A stretch of 41,645 nt of DNA from Chloroflexota bacterium (lineage in GTDB: Bacteria > Chloroflexota > Limnocylindria > Limnocylindrales > CSP1-4), in NCBI GenBank assembly GCA_021812735.1, contig JAKAMV010000006.1, positions 1-41,645 of the forward strand. Direction: 5' to 3'. Position numbers and translations under genes: made by a program. A model generated the notes under the pieces. It did no database searches. It saw nothing but the letters and a program-made list of their open reading frames with translations, and was not told where the DNA came from. Shown piece by piece: positions 1 to 7,775 of this stretch (its first letter is position 1; each line of letters begins with the position of its first letter).

Positions 1-1428
1 CTCCCCGGCGGCGTCGCCGAGCAGCGGCCACACGGCGGCGGCCACGTCGCGGAGCGCCGGCTCGAGCGCGGGCCTCACCAGCCAGGCGGGCTCGCCGCGC
101 TCGCAGGCGTCGGTCAGGGCCGGGTCGGGCGGGACGGCCGCGACGACCGGAACGCCGGCCTCCCGGGCGTGGGCGCGGACCGCCGCGTCGTCGGGCGCCT
201 GGCTCGCGACCAAGGCGAGCTTGCGGCCCGACCCCAGCCCGCGCAGCAGCGTCGCGAGCCGGTGGACGTCGGGCAGCGACTCGAGCGTGGGGCGCACGAC
301 GCCGAGCACCAGGTCGGCGCGGTCGAGAAGGTGGCGGTGTCCGTCCTCGAGGTGCGACCCGAGGTCGACGAGGACCAGCTGGTACCCGGCCTCGCGGGCG
401 CCCTCGAAGAGGTCGTCCACGTGGTCGGCCCTGAACGCCTCGCGCTCGGCCTCGGGCTGGGGCTCCCACCCCGACGCGACCGGGTCGGGCGGGGCCATGA
501 CGAGGTCGACGCCCCAGCGCGTCGCCACGGCGAGGTCCTCGACCGCGCGCGGGTGGTGCCACCGGGCCGGGTTCGCGGCGCGCGACAGCGCCTCGCCGGA
601 GAGGCCGAGGCGGATGCCGGCGGCCCCGGACGTGACGCGGCTGGCGTCGAAGAGCAGCACGCGGAGCGGGTGCTCGTACCCGTCCATCGTGCGGTACCGG
701 GCGTGCGCCGCGACCAGGGTCGCCGCCTCGACCGCGAGCGCCGTCTTGCCCACGCCGCCGGCGAATGACAGGAGCGTGACGATCCGCAGGCCGGGCAGCA
801 GGTGCGGGACCACAGCGGGCCTGTCCGGCGCCCCGTCGGGCGGGTCCGGCGCTTGCGGCTCCGATCCCGGGTCGCCTCTCGGGACGACCCGGAGCGGGAC
901 GATTCGATCCCCCATCGATCGCGACTCCCGGGCACCTGGAGCGGAAGGGCTCCGAGGGTCCTGCGATTCGGGCGGCGTGTCAAGGTGGTCGACGGGCGTA
1001 TCCGGCGCCGCGCCCCCCGCCGCGGCGGGGGCGACATCGTCGTCGGCGCCGCTTATCTCCGGCTTATCTTGGGCTTCGCCGGCGCTCGCGCCGCCCTCGC
1101 CGGCCCCGAGCGCGCCGTGCTCCCCGGGCGCCTGGTCGAGAAGCTCGGCGTGCCAGGTCTTCGGCCCGCGCGCGTACCGCGCTGCGCGGACGATCCAGCG
1201 GTACGCGGGCTCGCCCCCGATCGGCAGGACCGCCGCGAGGATGACGGGCCCGGCGAGGAGGACGAGGAGCACGGCCTTCGCCGGCGTCCACAGGGGGAGC
1301 AGGTTCAGCAGGGCGCCGAGGGCGACACCGGCGCCGCAGACCAGGAGCTGGACGCCGGACAGCCCGAACGCGATCGGCTCGGTGCGGACCGCGTTCTCGG
1401 GCACCTCGACCCGTCCGCGCCCGTTCAC
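1..1428 (-). CDS. PrgI/VirB3-like membrane domain fused to ParA/CpaE-type ATPase (partial)
   Basis: The frame is open from a GTG at 1428 to the left edge, so the C-terminus is missing; 476 codons are visible. Residues 7-95 begin VEVPENAVRTEPIAFGL and hold two membrane segments (about 22-45 and 50-71), the layout of the PrgI/TcpE family, the VirB3-like inner-membrane part of Gram-positive-type conjugation systems. A Pro/Ala/Asp-rich linker covers about 98-205. A P-loop ATPase follows with Walker A GGVGKT at 224-229 and a VLVDLGS-type Walker B later, as in ParA/MinD/CpaE proteins. The GTG overlaps the upstream TGA (GTGA), suggesting translational coupling to the VirB6-like gene. The family calls come from motif recognition. 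The fusion is read directly because no stop lies between the two parts. A VirB4-like ATPase would be expected just outside the window. Confidence 0.72.
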   Translation of the reverse strand, partial: MNGRGRVEVPENAVRTEPIAFGLSGVQLLVCGAGVALGALLNLLPLWTPAKAVLLVLLAGPVILAAVLPIGGEPAYRWIVRAARYARGPKTWHAELLDQAPGEHGALGAGEGGASAGEAQDKPEISGADDDVAPAAAGGAAPDTPVDHLDTPPESQDPRSPSAPGARESRSMGDRIVPLRVVPRGDPGSEPQAPDPPDGAPDRPAVVPHLLPGLRIVTLLSFAGGVGKTALAVEAATLVAAHARYRTMDGYEHPLRVLLFDASRVTSGAAGIRLGLSGEALSRAANPARWHHPRAVEDLAVATRWGVDLVMAPPDPVASGWEPQPEAEREAFRADHVDDLFEGAREAGYQLVLVDLGSHLEDGHRHLLDRADLVLGVVRPTLESLPDVHRLATLLRGLGSGRKLALVASQAPDDAAVRAHAREAGVPVVAAVPPDPALTDACERGEPAWLVRPALEPALRDVAAAVWPLLGDAAGE

Positions 1429-2570
1429 GCCATCCCCCGGGTGATGACCAGGCGGCCAACCGTCACCGTCCGCTCGGCGACCGTGCCGAGCCCGCCGAGC
1501 GCGAGGGGCACGAGCACGATCGGGGTGACGAGCATCAGCGCCAGGGCGCCGGTCGCGAGCCCGAGCAGCAGGTTCGTGTCGGCGAGCGTCGGCGGGGCGC
1601 CCGAGGGCCCGACGTGGGGCAGCGCCATCAGGCTGAACAGCGCGAACGCGATGGTCCAGGCGAAGCGCACGAGGTACGCCGCGGCGAGCGCCCGCAGCCA
1701 CAGGCGCGTGACCCGCTCGGTCGCCGTCAGCGCGTGCGCCGCGAGGCACAGGGGCCCGACGAGGACGAGCAGCCGCTCGACGCCCGCCAGCACCCAGGTG
1801 CCCATGGCGAGGAGGGTGGCGAGCATCGCGGCCAGCGCTCCGGCCGACAGCCAGGCGCCGTCGTTCCAGTTGTCCGGGCCCTGGGCGACGTTCGGGTCGA
1901 AGCCGCCCTTCGCGAGCACCTCGAACACCCCGCCGCCCGCCGGCCAGACACCGGGGCCGCCGACCGCGCCCGCGGGCAGCGAGACCCCGACCATCGCGCC
2001 GTCGAGCGCCGCCGTGAACTGGGCGAGGACGCTGACGAGGTACACGCCGAGCAGGGCGACCACGGCGCCCGCGACGAACCGCGGCGTCACCGAGCGGACC
2101 TCGTAGGCCGACTCTCCGCCAGCCCCGCCGGTCATGATCAGGTAGCCGAGGGCGAGGCCGCCGAGCGTGAGGATCGGGATGGTGATCGCGACCATCGTGC
2201 CGTACAGGCCCATCACCGGGCCGTCGGCGAGCGGGTCGAGCGGGGTGAGGAAGCGGCCGCGCAGGTTGGTCAGCGCGGCGCGGTTGGCGTCGCCCACGCG
2301 GTCCGCGTACCAGGCGGTGAGGTCGCCGATGGGGTCGCCCAGGATCGGGATCGAGCCGACGGCCCCGCCGGGCGGCTCCGCGGGCGGGAGTGCCGATTCC
2401 GCCGCGGCCGGCGCCTGCGCGGCGGGGCGCACGAGCGACCAGGCGGCGCCGGCGGCCGCGAGCACGAGCAGCGCGACCGCGAGCGGCGGCACGCCGTGCG
2501 GGCGGGCCAGCCGGGCGAGCCTGGCAAGCCTCGCGGGGACGGCCGACCGGCGGCCCACCTGCCCGTCCAT
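1425..2570 (-). CDS. VirB6/TrbL-like polytopic membrane protein
   Basis: A 381-residue hydrophobic protein with an N-terminal membrane anchor (about 23-45), an Ala/Pro-rich external stretch, and about six further helices. The helices include segments around GLYGTMVAITIPILTLGGLA, FVAGAVVALLGVYLV and LLLGLATGALALMLV. This is the layout of VirB6/TrbL channel components of type IV secretion systems. It sits between a VirB2-like pilin (14 bp upstream) and a PrgI/VirB3-like gene (4-bp overlap), which supports the assignment. The ATG at 2570 was chosen because the open frame upstream of it is arginine/glycine-rich and overlaps the pilin gene. Membrane topology and context are solid, but sequence identity to a named family was not tested. 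Confidence 0.65.
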   Translation of the reverse strand: MDGQVGRRSAVPARLARLARLARPHGVPPLAVALLVLAAAGAAWSLVRPAAQAPAAAESALPPAEPPGGAVGSIPILGDPIGDLTAWYADRVGDANRAALTNLRGRFLTPLDPLADGPVMGLYGTMVAITIPILTLGGLALGYLIMTGGAGGESAYEVRSVTPRFVAGAVVALLGVYLVSVLAQFTAALDGAMVGVSLPAGAVGGPGVWPAGGGVFEVLAKGGFDPNVAQGPDNWNDGAWLSAGALAAMLATLLAMGTWVLAGVERLLVLVGPLCLAAHALTATERVTRLWLRALAAAYLVRFAWTIAFALFSLMALPHVGPSGAPPTLADTNLLLGLATGALALMLVTPIVLVPLALGGLGTVAERTVTVGRLVITRGMA

Positions 2571-2584
2571 CGGGTCATCGGGGC

Positions 2585-2974
2585 TCAGAAGGGCTTCTCG
2601 ATGAGGCCGTACGCGACCGCGATCGCGGCGATCACCGACACGGCGACCGACGCCACGATCATCCAGACCAGGCCCATGATCCCGTTGGTGATCCGGCGCT
2701 GGGCCTTGTGCTCGGCCTCGGAGTTCGACCCCGCGAGCATCTTCTCGATCCCGCCCCACACGATCACCGCGGTGCAGATGGCAATGCCCAGGCCGACGGC
2801 GATCGCGACCAGCGTCCCGATCATCGCCGTCACCGGCGCCAGGGCCTGGCGGGCGCCCTGCGGCACGCCGGCGGCCAGGACCGGCGACGCCGCCGCGAGC
2901 CACAGGAGGGCGGGGCCGAGCGCCGCCGGGACGCGGCGGGGGCGGAACGGGCGGCGGGGGTGCAGTTCGCTCAT
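2585..2974 (-). CDS. VirB2/TrbC-like pilin
   Basis: A 129-residue protein with a basic N-terminus, a signal-like hydrophobic stretch ending near PVLAAG, and two long hydrophobic helices separated by a short polar loop (GIEKMLAGSNSEAEHKAQRR). This is the architecture of VirB2/TrbC conjugative pilins. The start MSELHPRRP at 2974 is preferred because GAGAGG lies 6 nt upstream; an in-frame ATG at 2980 is only 0-1 nt from that site. It is 18 bp downstream of the tandem Phd gene and 14 bp upstream of the VirB6-like gene, all on one strand. The product would be processed and inserted in the inner membrane before assembly. Confidence 0.7.
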   Translation of the reverse strand: MSELHPRRPFRPRRVPAALGPALLWLAAASPVLAAGVPQGARQALAPVTAMIGTLVAIAVGLGIAICTAVIVWGGIEKMLAGSNSEAEHKAQRRITNGIMGLVWMIVASVAVSVIAAIAVAYGLIEKPF

Positions 2975-2992
2975 CGCCATCCTCTCAGGGGG

Positions 2993-3589
2993 TCAGCCGA
3001 CGGCCGACCCGGTCCTCGCGCTGCCGCGGCGGGACCCGCTGACGAACGCCGCCACCTCGGCCTCGTCGGCCGATGCCAGGTCGAGGCCCGCCGCCGCGAA
3101 CCAGGCGACCGCGCGCCCGAGCGCCCGGATGCGGTCGAACTCGCGCGGGCTGATCAGCGTTGCCGCGAACCGGCCGCTCGACACGACCGTCATTGCGCGC
3201 CCACCGGACACCTGCTCGAGGTGGGCGGCGAGGTTCTCCCGCAGGTCCGTGATCTGGACTGTCTGGAGGGGGCCCAGGACCTCCCGGGGCTCCGTGTCCA
3301 GGCTGCGGATCGCGCTCCGAGTGGGCCTGAGCTCGCCGCGCACGGCGGCGCCCATCTGAGCGGTCCCGCGGACGAGCTCGGGGTACACCTCGAGCGCATG
3401 GAGCGCCGCCAGGCCGCGCTCGACCCGGCCCCAGCGCTCCGCCTCGTCGAACCGGATGAGGACCGCCGCCGGCTCCCCGTGCTGCATGACCACCAGCGGA
3501 CCCGAGTCGGCCACGCGGGCGACCACCGCCCGGATCCGCTCGCGGACCTCGCGCATGCCGAGGGCTTCGAGTTCGCGGCCGAGGGTCAC
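2993..3589 (-). CDS. Tandem Phd/YefM-like antitoxin-fold protein
   Basis: 198 residues from a GTG at 3589. There are two copies of the prevent-host-death fold: residues about 8-55 (MREVRERIRAVVARVADSGPLVVMQHGEPAAVLI) and about 110-160 (ITDLRENLAAHLEQVSGGRAMTVVSSGRFAATLIS). Phd/YefM proteins normally have one copy of 80-90 residues, bind DNA as dimers and neutralise a Doc or YoeB toxin. A covalent tandem could act as a built-in dimer. No toxin gene is adjacent. The GTG overlaps the stop of another Phd-like gene upstream (GTGA), and the VirB2-like pilin follows within 18 bp, so an autoregulator of the transfer operon is more likely than a classical antitoxin. Confidence 0.7.
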   Translation of the reverse strand: MTLGRELEALGMREVRERIRAVVARVADSGPLVVMQHGEPAAVLIRFDEAERWGRVERGLAALHALEVYPELVRGTAQMGAAVRGELRPTRSAIRSLDTEPREVLGPLQTVQITDLRENLAAHLEQVSGGRAMTVVSSGRFAATLISPREFDRIRALGRAVAWFAAAGLDLASADEAEVAAFVSGSRRGSARTGSAVG

Positions 3590-3882
3590 GGGATGTCCTC
3601 CAATCCGATCACGATGTTCGACGGGACGGCGCACACGACCACCTCGAGCGGCTTGCCGCGCCAGGTCAGCCGGACCGGCGCCCGGCGCGCACGCAAGAGG
3701 CCGCGCCGCAGGTCATCGCGGAACGCCGTCACCGACAGGGCCCTGCAGCGCTCGCCCGGGAGGGGCGGGCGGAGCAAGGCCCATGGATGGCCGTGGCGGA
3801 GGACCACGATGCTCTCGCCGCGAGCGGCGCGGTCCGCGAAGTCCGCGAGGTTGCGCCTGAGGGTCCGTACCGTCACGACCAT
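3586..3882 (-). CDS. Phd/YefM-like antitoxin-fold protein
   Basis: 98 residues from ATG 3882 (MVVTVRTLRRNLADFADRAARGESIVVLRHGHPWALLRPP). The N-terminal half matches the Phd/YefM pattern: a helix, then a beta hairpin with the ESIVVLRHG turn. The C-terminal half (TWRGKPLEVVVCAVPSNIVIGLEDI) is unlike a toxin-binding tail that I recognise. The open frame continues upstream of the ATG, but that part runs through the AT-rich intergenic promoter region and has no Phd features. It appears to be the first gene of the operon leading into the type IV secretion-like genes and overlaps the tandem Phd gene by 4 bp. Confidence 0.65.
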   Translation of the reverse strand: MVVTVRTLRRNLADFADRAARGESIVVLRHGHPWALLRPPLPGERCRALSVTAFRDDLRRGLLRARRAPVRLTWRGKPLEVVVCAVPSNIVIGLEDIP

Positions 3883-3903
3883 GCCGTCAGGCTGCCACCG
3901 TGG

Positions 3904-3932
3904 CGTACGGATGTCAACATATATTGTGTACG
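3904..3932. promoter_or_regulatory. AT-rich candidate promoter/operator of the Phd-T4SS operon
   Basis: A conspicuous AT-rich island (CAACATATATTGTG) in otherwise very GC-rich DNA lies 22-50 bp upstream of the Phd-like start at 3882. It is bracketed by CGTACG at 3904-3909 and GTACG at 3928-3932, giving an imperfect inverted repeat. CAATAT at 3926-3921 on the minus strand could be a -10. Proteins of the Phd family bind short palindromes over their own promoters, so this is a reasonable autoregulatory site. It could equally serve the plus-strand metallopeptidase gene at 4121. Confidence 0.4.
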
Positions 3933-4120
3933 TTCGGCGATCCAGCTCGGCCGGGGCTCGAGCCGGTGTCCACGTCACGCGACTCGTGGCCCGCCTTGAC
4001 AGCTCGACAATCGATCGCCCGATGCAACGGGCGGGGGTCGCCCCGTGGCCGGCTATCCTGTCCTGTGGCGTGCACCTCGAGGTCGAGGCGCCCTGCGGGA
4101 GCGCATCAACTTGGAGTTGC

Positions 4121-4801
4121 ATGGCGACGCTGACGGCTGATGGCCGACGCGCGAGCACCACGGACGGGAGCCCTCGGTACCGCCGCTTCCGCCCGCGTCT
4201 CGCGCGCCATGGCCTCCGTTCAGGTTTCGACATCGACGCGCTGGTCGACCGGCTGGACCTCGCGATCGTCTATGAGCCAATCGCGCCCGAGCGAGGCCAG
4301 CGCGTCGCCGCGGAGCTGCTCCCAGACGAGCGTCGCATCCGGCTCAACGTCGACCTCGAGTCGCTGCTCGAGACGAATGCCGGGTTCTACCTATTCACGG
4401 TCGCCCACGAGCTCGGGCATTGGGACCTCCACTGCGCAGCGGTGCGCAGCGAGGCCGGCGTCCTGTTCGGCGACAACAGCCGCGTCGCCTGCCGGCGGCT
4501 CGTGTTCGGCCGCGACACCCCGCCCACGGCCATCCTGAACGCCGGCGAGGCGCAGCGCGAGCATCAGGCCCACCTTTACGCGAGCTACCTCCTCGCGCCG
4601 ACTGACGTGTTCAGGGCCGTGCTGCGGGTGACCGGGTGCGACGGCTGGGCGGCGACCTATGACCTCGCCGAGCGGCTCGGGCTGAGCCCCGAAGCCACCG
4701 TCGTCCGGCTGACCGAAGAGGGGTTGGGCCACCGCGACGACGCAGGCGTCCCGCGGGCGGGGCAGAAGCCGATACCGGGCCAGCAGTCGATGGGATGGTA
4801 G
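4121..4801 (+). CDS. ImmA/IrrE-family metallopeptidase
   Basis: 226 residues from ATG 4121, preceded by GGAG 4 nt away. HELGH at residues 96-100 is the zinc-binding and catalytic motif of ImmA/IrrE peptidases (gluzincin-like). A downstream QAHLYASYLLAP segment matches the family's conserved helix carrying a third ligand region. Such proteins usually cleave a partner XRE repressor to induce a mobile element or stress regulon. No XRE gene adjoins this one, so its substrate is unknown. The open frame runs far upstream, but that part is antisense to the minus-strand operon and is not believed. It is divergent from the Phd operon. Confidence 0.8.
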   Translation: MATLTADGRRASTTDGSPRYRRFRPRLARHGLRSGFDIDALVDRLDLAIVYEPIAPERGQRVAAELLPDERRIRLNVDLESLLETNAGFYLFTVAHELGHWDLHCAAVRSEAGVLFGDNSRVACRRLVFGRDTPPTAILNAGEAQREHQAHLYASYLLAPTDVFRAVLRVTGCDGWAATYDLAERLGLSPEATVVRLTEEGLGHRDDAGVPRAGQKPIPGQQSMGW

Positions 4802-5011
4802 GTAGGTGCCCGCAGCACGCGCCTGGCGAGCCCGAGCTGCCTCAGCCGGCCGAGATGTCGATCGAGAAGGCGTGAGCTGAGCCCCTTCCTCGACACGACC
4901 AATGGGCCATTGGCCGGTGCTCGCGAAGGCGGGTACGCTGCGGTACGTGTTCCACCTCGGCCGTCTCGTGGGGCGGCGAGGTCGGGTGCCAGGAAGGGAG
5001 CTCACCTGCGC

Positions 5012-6136
5012 ATGGGCGGGACGCTCAGGGATCGTCTCGTGATCGGCGTGTCGACGCGGGCCCTGTTCGATCTCGAGGCCGCGAACGCAGTCTTCGAGAA
5101 GGATGGCCTGGCCGCCTACCGCGCCTACCAGCTCGCCCACGAGAAGGACCCGCTCGGGCCGGGGACGGCCTTCCCGCTGATCCGCGACCTCCTCGCGATC
5201 AACGGCCGCTCCCCCGACGGGCCGCTGATCGAGGTGGTCATCCTGTCGCGCAACCACGCCGACTCGGCGATGCGCGTGTTCAACTCCATCGAGGAGTTGC
5301 AGCTCAGCATCACCCGCGGCGTCTTCCGCGGCGGCCGGGATCCATGGCCGTTCCTCTTGACCTTCCACTGCGAGCTGTTCCTGTCCGCCGAGCCGAGCGC
5401 GGTCCAGGCGGCGATCAACGCGGGCGTCCCCGCAGCGCTCGTCCTGCGGCCGCCGGCCGTGGGCCACGACGAGGAGGACGAGGTCCGCATTGCCTTCGAC
5501 GGCGACTCGGTGCTGTTCGACGAGGAGTCCGACCGGATCTGGCGGGCGGAGGGCGCCGACGCGTTCTTCAAGCACGAACGGGACAACGCCGACGTCCCGC
5601 TCTCGGCCGGTCCGTTCCAGCCCTTCCTTGCCGCGCTCGCCCGTGTCCAGGCGAAGTTCCCCGAGGACGCCTCGCCGATCCGCACCGCGCTCGTGACGGC
5701 GAGGAACGCGCCAGCGCACATCCGGGTGATCAACACCTTCCGGGCCTGGAACACCCGCATCGACGAGGTCTACTTCCTCGGCGACGTGGACAAGGTGGAT
5801 GCCTTGACGCACCTGCGGCCGCACATCTTCCTGGACGACCGGCGTGAGAACCTCGAGCGGGCCGCCGACGAGGTCCCCTCCGCGCACGTGCCCGCGCGCG
5901 GCGACCAGCTCCAGCTGTTCGAGCCCAGCGCTGTTCCGGCGCGCCCGCGTCGGAGGGCTCGCGCCGGGGAGCCCAGCGCCAAGTCGAAGCCCACCCGCAA
6001 GGCGGCCGCGCCGGCCCGCGAGAGATCCGCGCCGGGTGTTCAGCCGGCGATCCGCGATCACCGTGAAGCCGTCCGACCCTCCGATGGGCGGCCTGAGGTC
6101 GCCGCAGTGCCGGCGGAGCGCGCGCGGGCGCAGTAG
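5012..6136 (+). CDS. Cytosolic 5'-nucleotidase (cN-I-like family)
   Basis: 374 residues from ATG 5012 with AAGGGAG upstream; an ATG at 4910 is possible but adds a low-complexity basic leader. The N-terminal 290 residues match the 5'-nucleotidase family related to NT5C1A: RALFDLEAANAVFEKDG and PLGPGTAFPLIRDLLAIN, then VVILSRNHADSAMRVFNSIEE and LRPHIFLDDR. The enzyme is expected to dephosphorylate nucleoside monophosphates, typically AMP. The last 80 residues are a Lys/Arg/Pro/Ala-rich tail without recognisable fold. A 210-bp gap separates it from the ImmA/IrrE gene. Nucleotidases can be housekeeping or can belong to nucleotide-depletion defence; nothing here decides. Confidence 0.85.
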   Translation: MGGTLRDRLVIGVSTRALFDLEAANAVFEKDGLAAYRAYQLAHEKDPLGPGTAFPLIRDLLAINGRSPDGPLIEVVILSRNHADSAMRVFNSIEELQLSITRGVFRGGRDPWPFLLTFHCELFLSAEPSAVQAAINAGVPAALVLRPPAVGHDEEDEVRIAFDGDSVLFDEESDRIWRAEGADAFFKHERDNADVPLSAGPFQPFLAALARVQAKFPEDASPIRTALVTARNAPAHIRVINTFRAWNTRIDEVYFLGDVDKVDALTHLRPHIFLDDRRENLERAADEVPSAHVPARGDQLQLFEPSAVPARPRRRARAGEPSAKSKPTRKAAAPARERSAPGVQPAIRDHREAVRPSDGRPEVAAVPAERARAQ

Positions 6137-6240
6137 ACGCAGCCGACGAACGGACGCCGGTGGGACGCGTGCGCGACGCGCTCCCATTCGGCCTGGCTGG
6201 CGGTCGCCCACGGCGAGTGGGGCTGCGGATCTCCCTTCAT
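6058..6240 (-). CDS. Small ORF, unknown, overlapping the nucleotidase 3' end
   Basis: 60 codons starting MKGDPQPHSPWATASQAEWERV at 6240. A perfect GAGGAGG lies 9 nt upstream at 6256-6250. The middle contains HRRPFVGCVYC, a possible half zinc knuckle. Third codon positions are strongly G/C through the first 45 codons, as in the real genes here. The last 79 nt are antisense to the nucleotidase tail, where coding character fades. I do not recognise it. It may be a genuine small protein or a chance frame with a good ribosome-binding site. Confidence 0.35.
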   Translation of the reverse strand: MKGDPQPHSPWATASQAEWERVAHASHRRPFVGCVYCARARSAGTAATSGRPSEGRTASR

Positions 6241-6389
6241 CGGCCTCATCCTCCTCGAGTCCTGCTTCGGCCTCGAGCCTGTTCAGCGGCGCCAGCGTGT
6301 CAATCAACGCGCAGAAGCGGGGCCTGCCGGAGGTCCTTCTTCATGCGACAATCGCTGCCAGTCCTGCACCCTGTGTCGGAGGTCGGCGG

Positions 6390-7145
6390 ATGCAGAGCGA
6401 TCCCGGAGCATTCCGCCCGTCGTGCTGGGTGTTGGCACCGCCGGACGACAGCCGAGCGCGAGACTACGCTGGCGCGCTGGAGCGCCGTGGCTTCGCCCCC
6501 CTCCTTGTGGACGTCGACTTGCAGGCCGCGCGGCCTCCGACTGGCACGTTCGCCATCGTCGGCCTCTTCACGCCGGTCACCGCCGACGCGCTCGGAGTAC
6601 ACGTCGCCGAGTTTGCCGACCGAGTCGAGGCGCTCGAACGGCGAGGGGCCGCCCTGCTCGGGTTGTCGCTTGGTGAACTGCCCTCGGCCTTGCGGCGCTT
6701 CCGCGTCGCCGATGCCGGAAGGGCTGCCCCGGACGCTGTGGCCCGCCTCGTTCAGGACCTCGCGAGCCTAACAGTGCTCAGTGGCCGCGACTTCGACGCC
6801 CTGGTCGCGAGGCTCCTTCCCGTCATCGGGCTCGCGCCGCACGCAGACGCCTCCGCATCTGATGCCGGCATCGACGTCGTGGCTGAAGGGCACGACGGGA
6901 TCCGCCTTGTGCAGATCAAGCACACGCGAGCGGACATCAGCGTCAATGAGCTTGCCGGGTTCGCTGGACGCGGCTTGGCGGTTGGTCCTGCCGGCGCGCG
7001 ACTTCTGCTGATCACCGACGGCGACCTGACGTCGTCCGCGTGGCATTTCGTGCGCGGGCTCGGAGATCGTATGGAGGTCGTGACCCGCGCGGAGTTCTGG
7101 CGGCTCTACGCCCGAGCGTTCTTCAGCGGCGCCCTCGACTGGTGA
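6390..7145 (+). CDS. Mrr-type restriction endonuclease domain protein with N-terminal TIR/Rossmann-like region
   Basis: 251 residues from ATG 6390. Residues 131-215 are an Mrr-like PD-(D/E)xK nuclease: SGRDFDALVARLL, then AGIDVVAEGHDGIRLVQIKH, giving D162, Q175 and K177 as the catalytic D...QxK set. Residues 11-105 are a separate alpha/beta domain starting CWVLAPPDDSRARDYAGALERRGFAPLLVD. Its strand-loop-helix start and spacing resemble TIR or receiver folds; this is only a suggestion. The stop overlaps the GTG of the next nuclease gene (GTGA), so the two are almost certainly co-translated. Mrr domains cleave foreign or modified DNA, so a two-gene defence unit is likely. Confidence 0.72.
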   Translation: MQSDPGAFRPSCWVLAPPDDSRARDYAGALERRGFAPLLVDVDLQAARPPTGTFAIVGLFTPVTADALGVHVAEFADRVEALERRGAALLGLSLGELPSALRRFRVADAGRAAPDAVARLVQDLASLTVLSGRDFDALVARLLPVIGLAPHADASASDAGIDVVAEGHDGIRLVQIKHTRADISVNELAGFAGRGLAVGPAGARLLLITDGDLTSSAWHFVRGLGDRMEVVTRAEFWRLYARAFFSGALDW

Positions 7146-7696
7146 AGGCCTTCGACGCGACGACCGTCGCCTCCCTCCGGGCAGCAGTGGCGGCGTGCCC
7201 GCCGGGCAGGCCGGGTGCGGCTGCGTTCGAGGTAGCCGTCGAGAACCTACTCACGTATCTCTGGTCGCCGCCCTTGCGCGCACCACGGAGGCAGGTCCGC
7301 ACCGTCAGCGGTCAGGACCGGAGGGACCTGGTGTTCCCCGTCGACCAAGGCGCCTCGTCAGTGTGGGATCGCGTGGCGTACGCCGCCAACCTCTTGATCT
7401 CGCTCGTCGTGGAGTTCAAGAACTACGGCCGAAGCCGCGTGGGAAAGTCCGACGTCGATCAGCTGGCGGACTACCTGACGGACGCGACGGGGAGGGTCGG
7501 GATCCTCTGCTACCGAGGGATCATGAGCCCCGCTGCGGCGAAGAGGGCGAACTCCCGGTGGTGCCACGATCGGAGGATCGTGCTCTTCCTCGGTCCTGCT
7601 GACGTCGAGGAAATGTGCGACATCGCCGAGCGTGGCGACGATCCCGCCATCGCGATTCGCGACAAGCTCGAGGCCTTCCTCCTCGGCGTCGAGTAG
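7142..7696 (+). CDS. PD-(D/E)xK nuclease-like protein, partner of the Mrr-type protein
   Basis: 184 residues from GTG 7142, overlapping the upstream stop by 4 bp. RRDLVFPV (D62) and LISLVVEFKNYGR (E91, K93) form a D...ExK nuclease core, followed by VDQLADYLTD, typical of the helix after the active site in restriction-like folds. The segment GRVGILCYRGI is a further core strand. I do not recognise a named family. It pairs with the preceding Mrr-type gene and is convergent with the RelA/SpoT gene. A pair of distinct PD-(D/E)xK proteins in one overlapping operon suggests a composite nuclease. Confidence 0.65.
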   Translation: MKAFDATTVASLRAAVAACPPGRPGAAAFEVAVENLLTYLWSPPLRAPRRQVRTVSGQDRRDLVFPVDQGASSVWDRVAYAANLLISLVVEFKNYGRSRVGKSDVDQLADYLTDATGRVGILCYRGIMSPAAAKRANSRWCHDRRIVLFLGPADVEEMCDIAERGDDPAIAIRDKLEAFLLGVE

Positions 7697-7775
7697 GCTT
7701 GCCTAAGCGACTTGAACCTGGCGCACTCGTGGCCGGCGGCCTTGACCATCGGATCCCGGGGGCGTGTCCGTCCGG

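Noticed and set aside
2390..4120. Upstream extension of the ImmA/IrrE frame
   Set aside because: It is antisense to the Phd and pilin genes, and a good ribosome-binding site precedes ATG 4121.
4391..6307. 638-codon minus-strand frame over the ImmA/IrrE and nucleotidase genes
   Set aside because: Shadow frame; HELGH and the nucleotidase motifs are on the plus strand.
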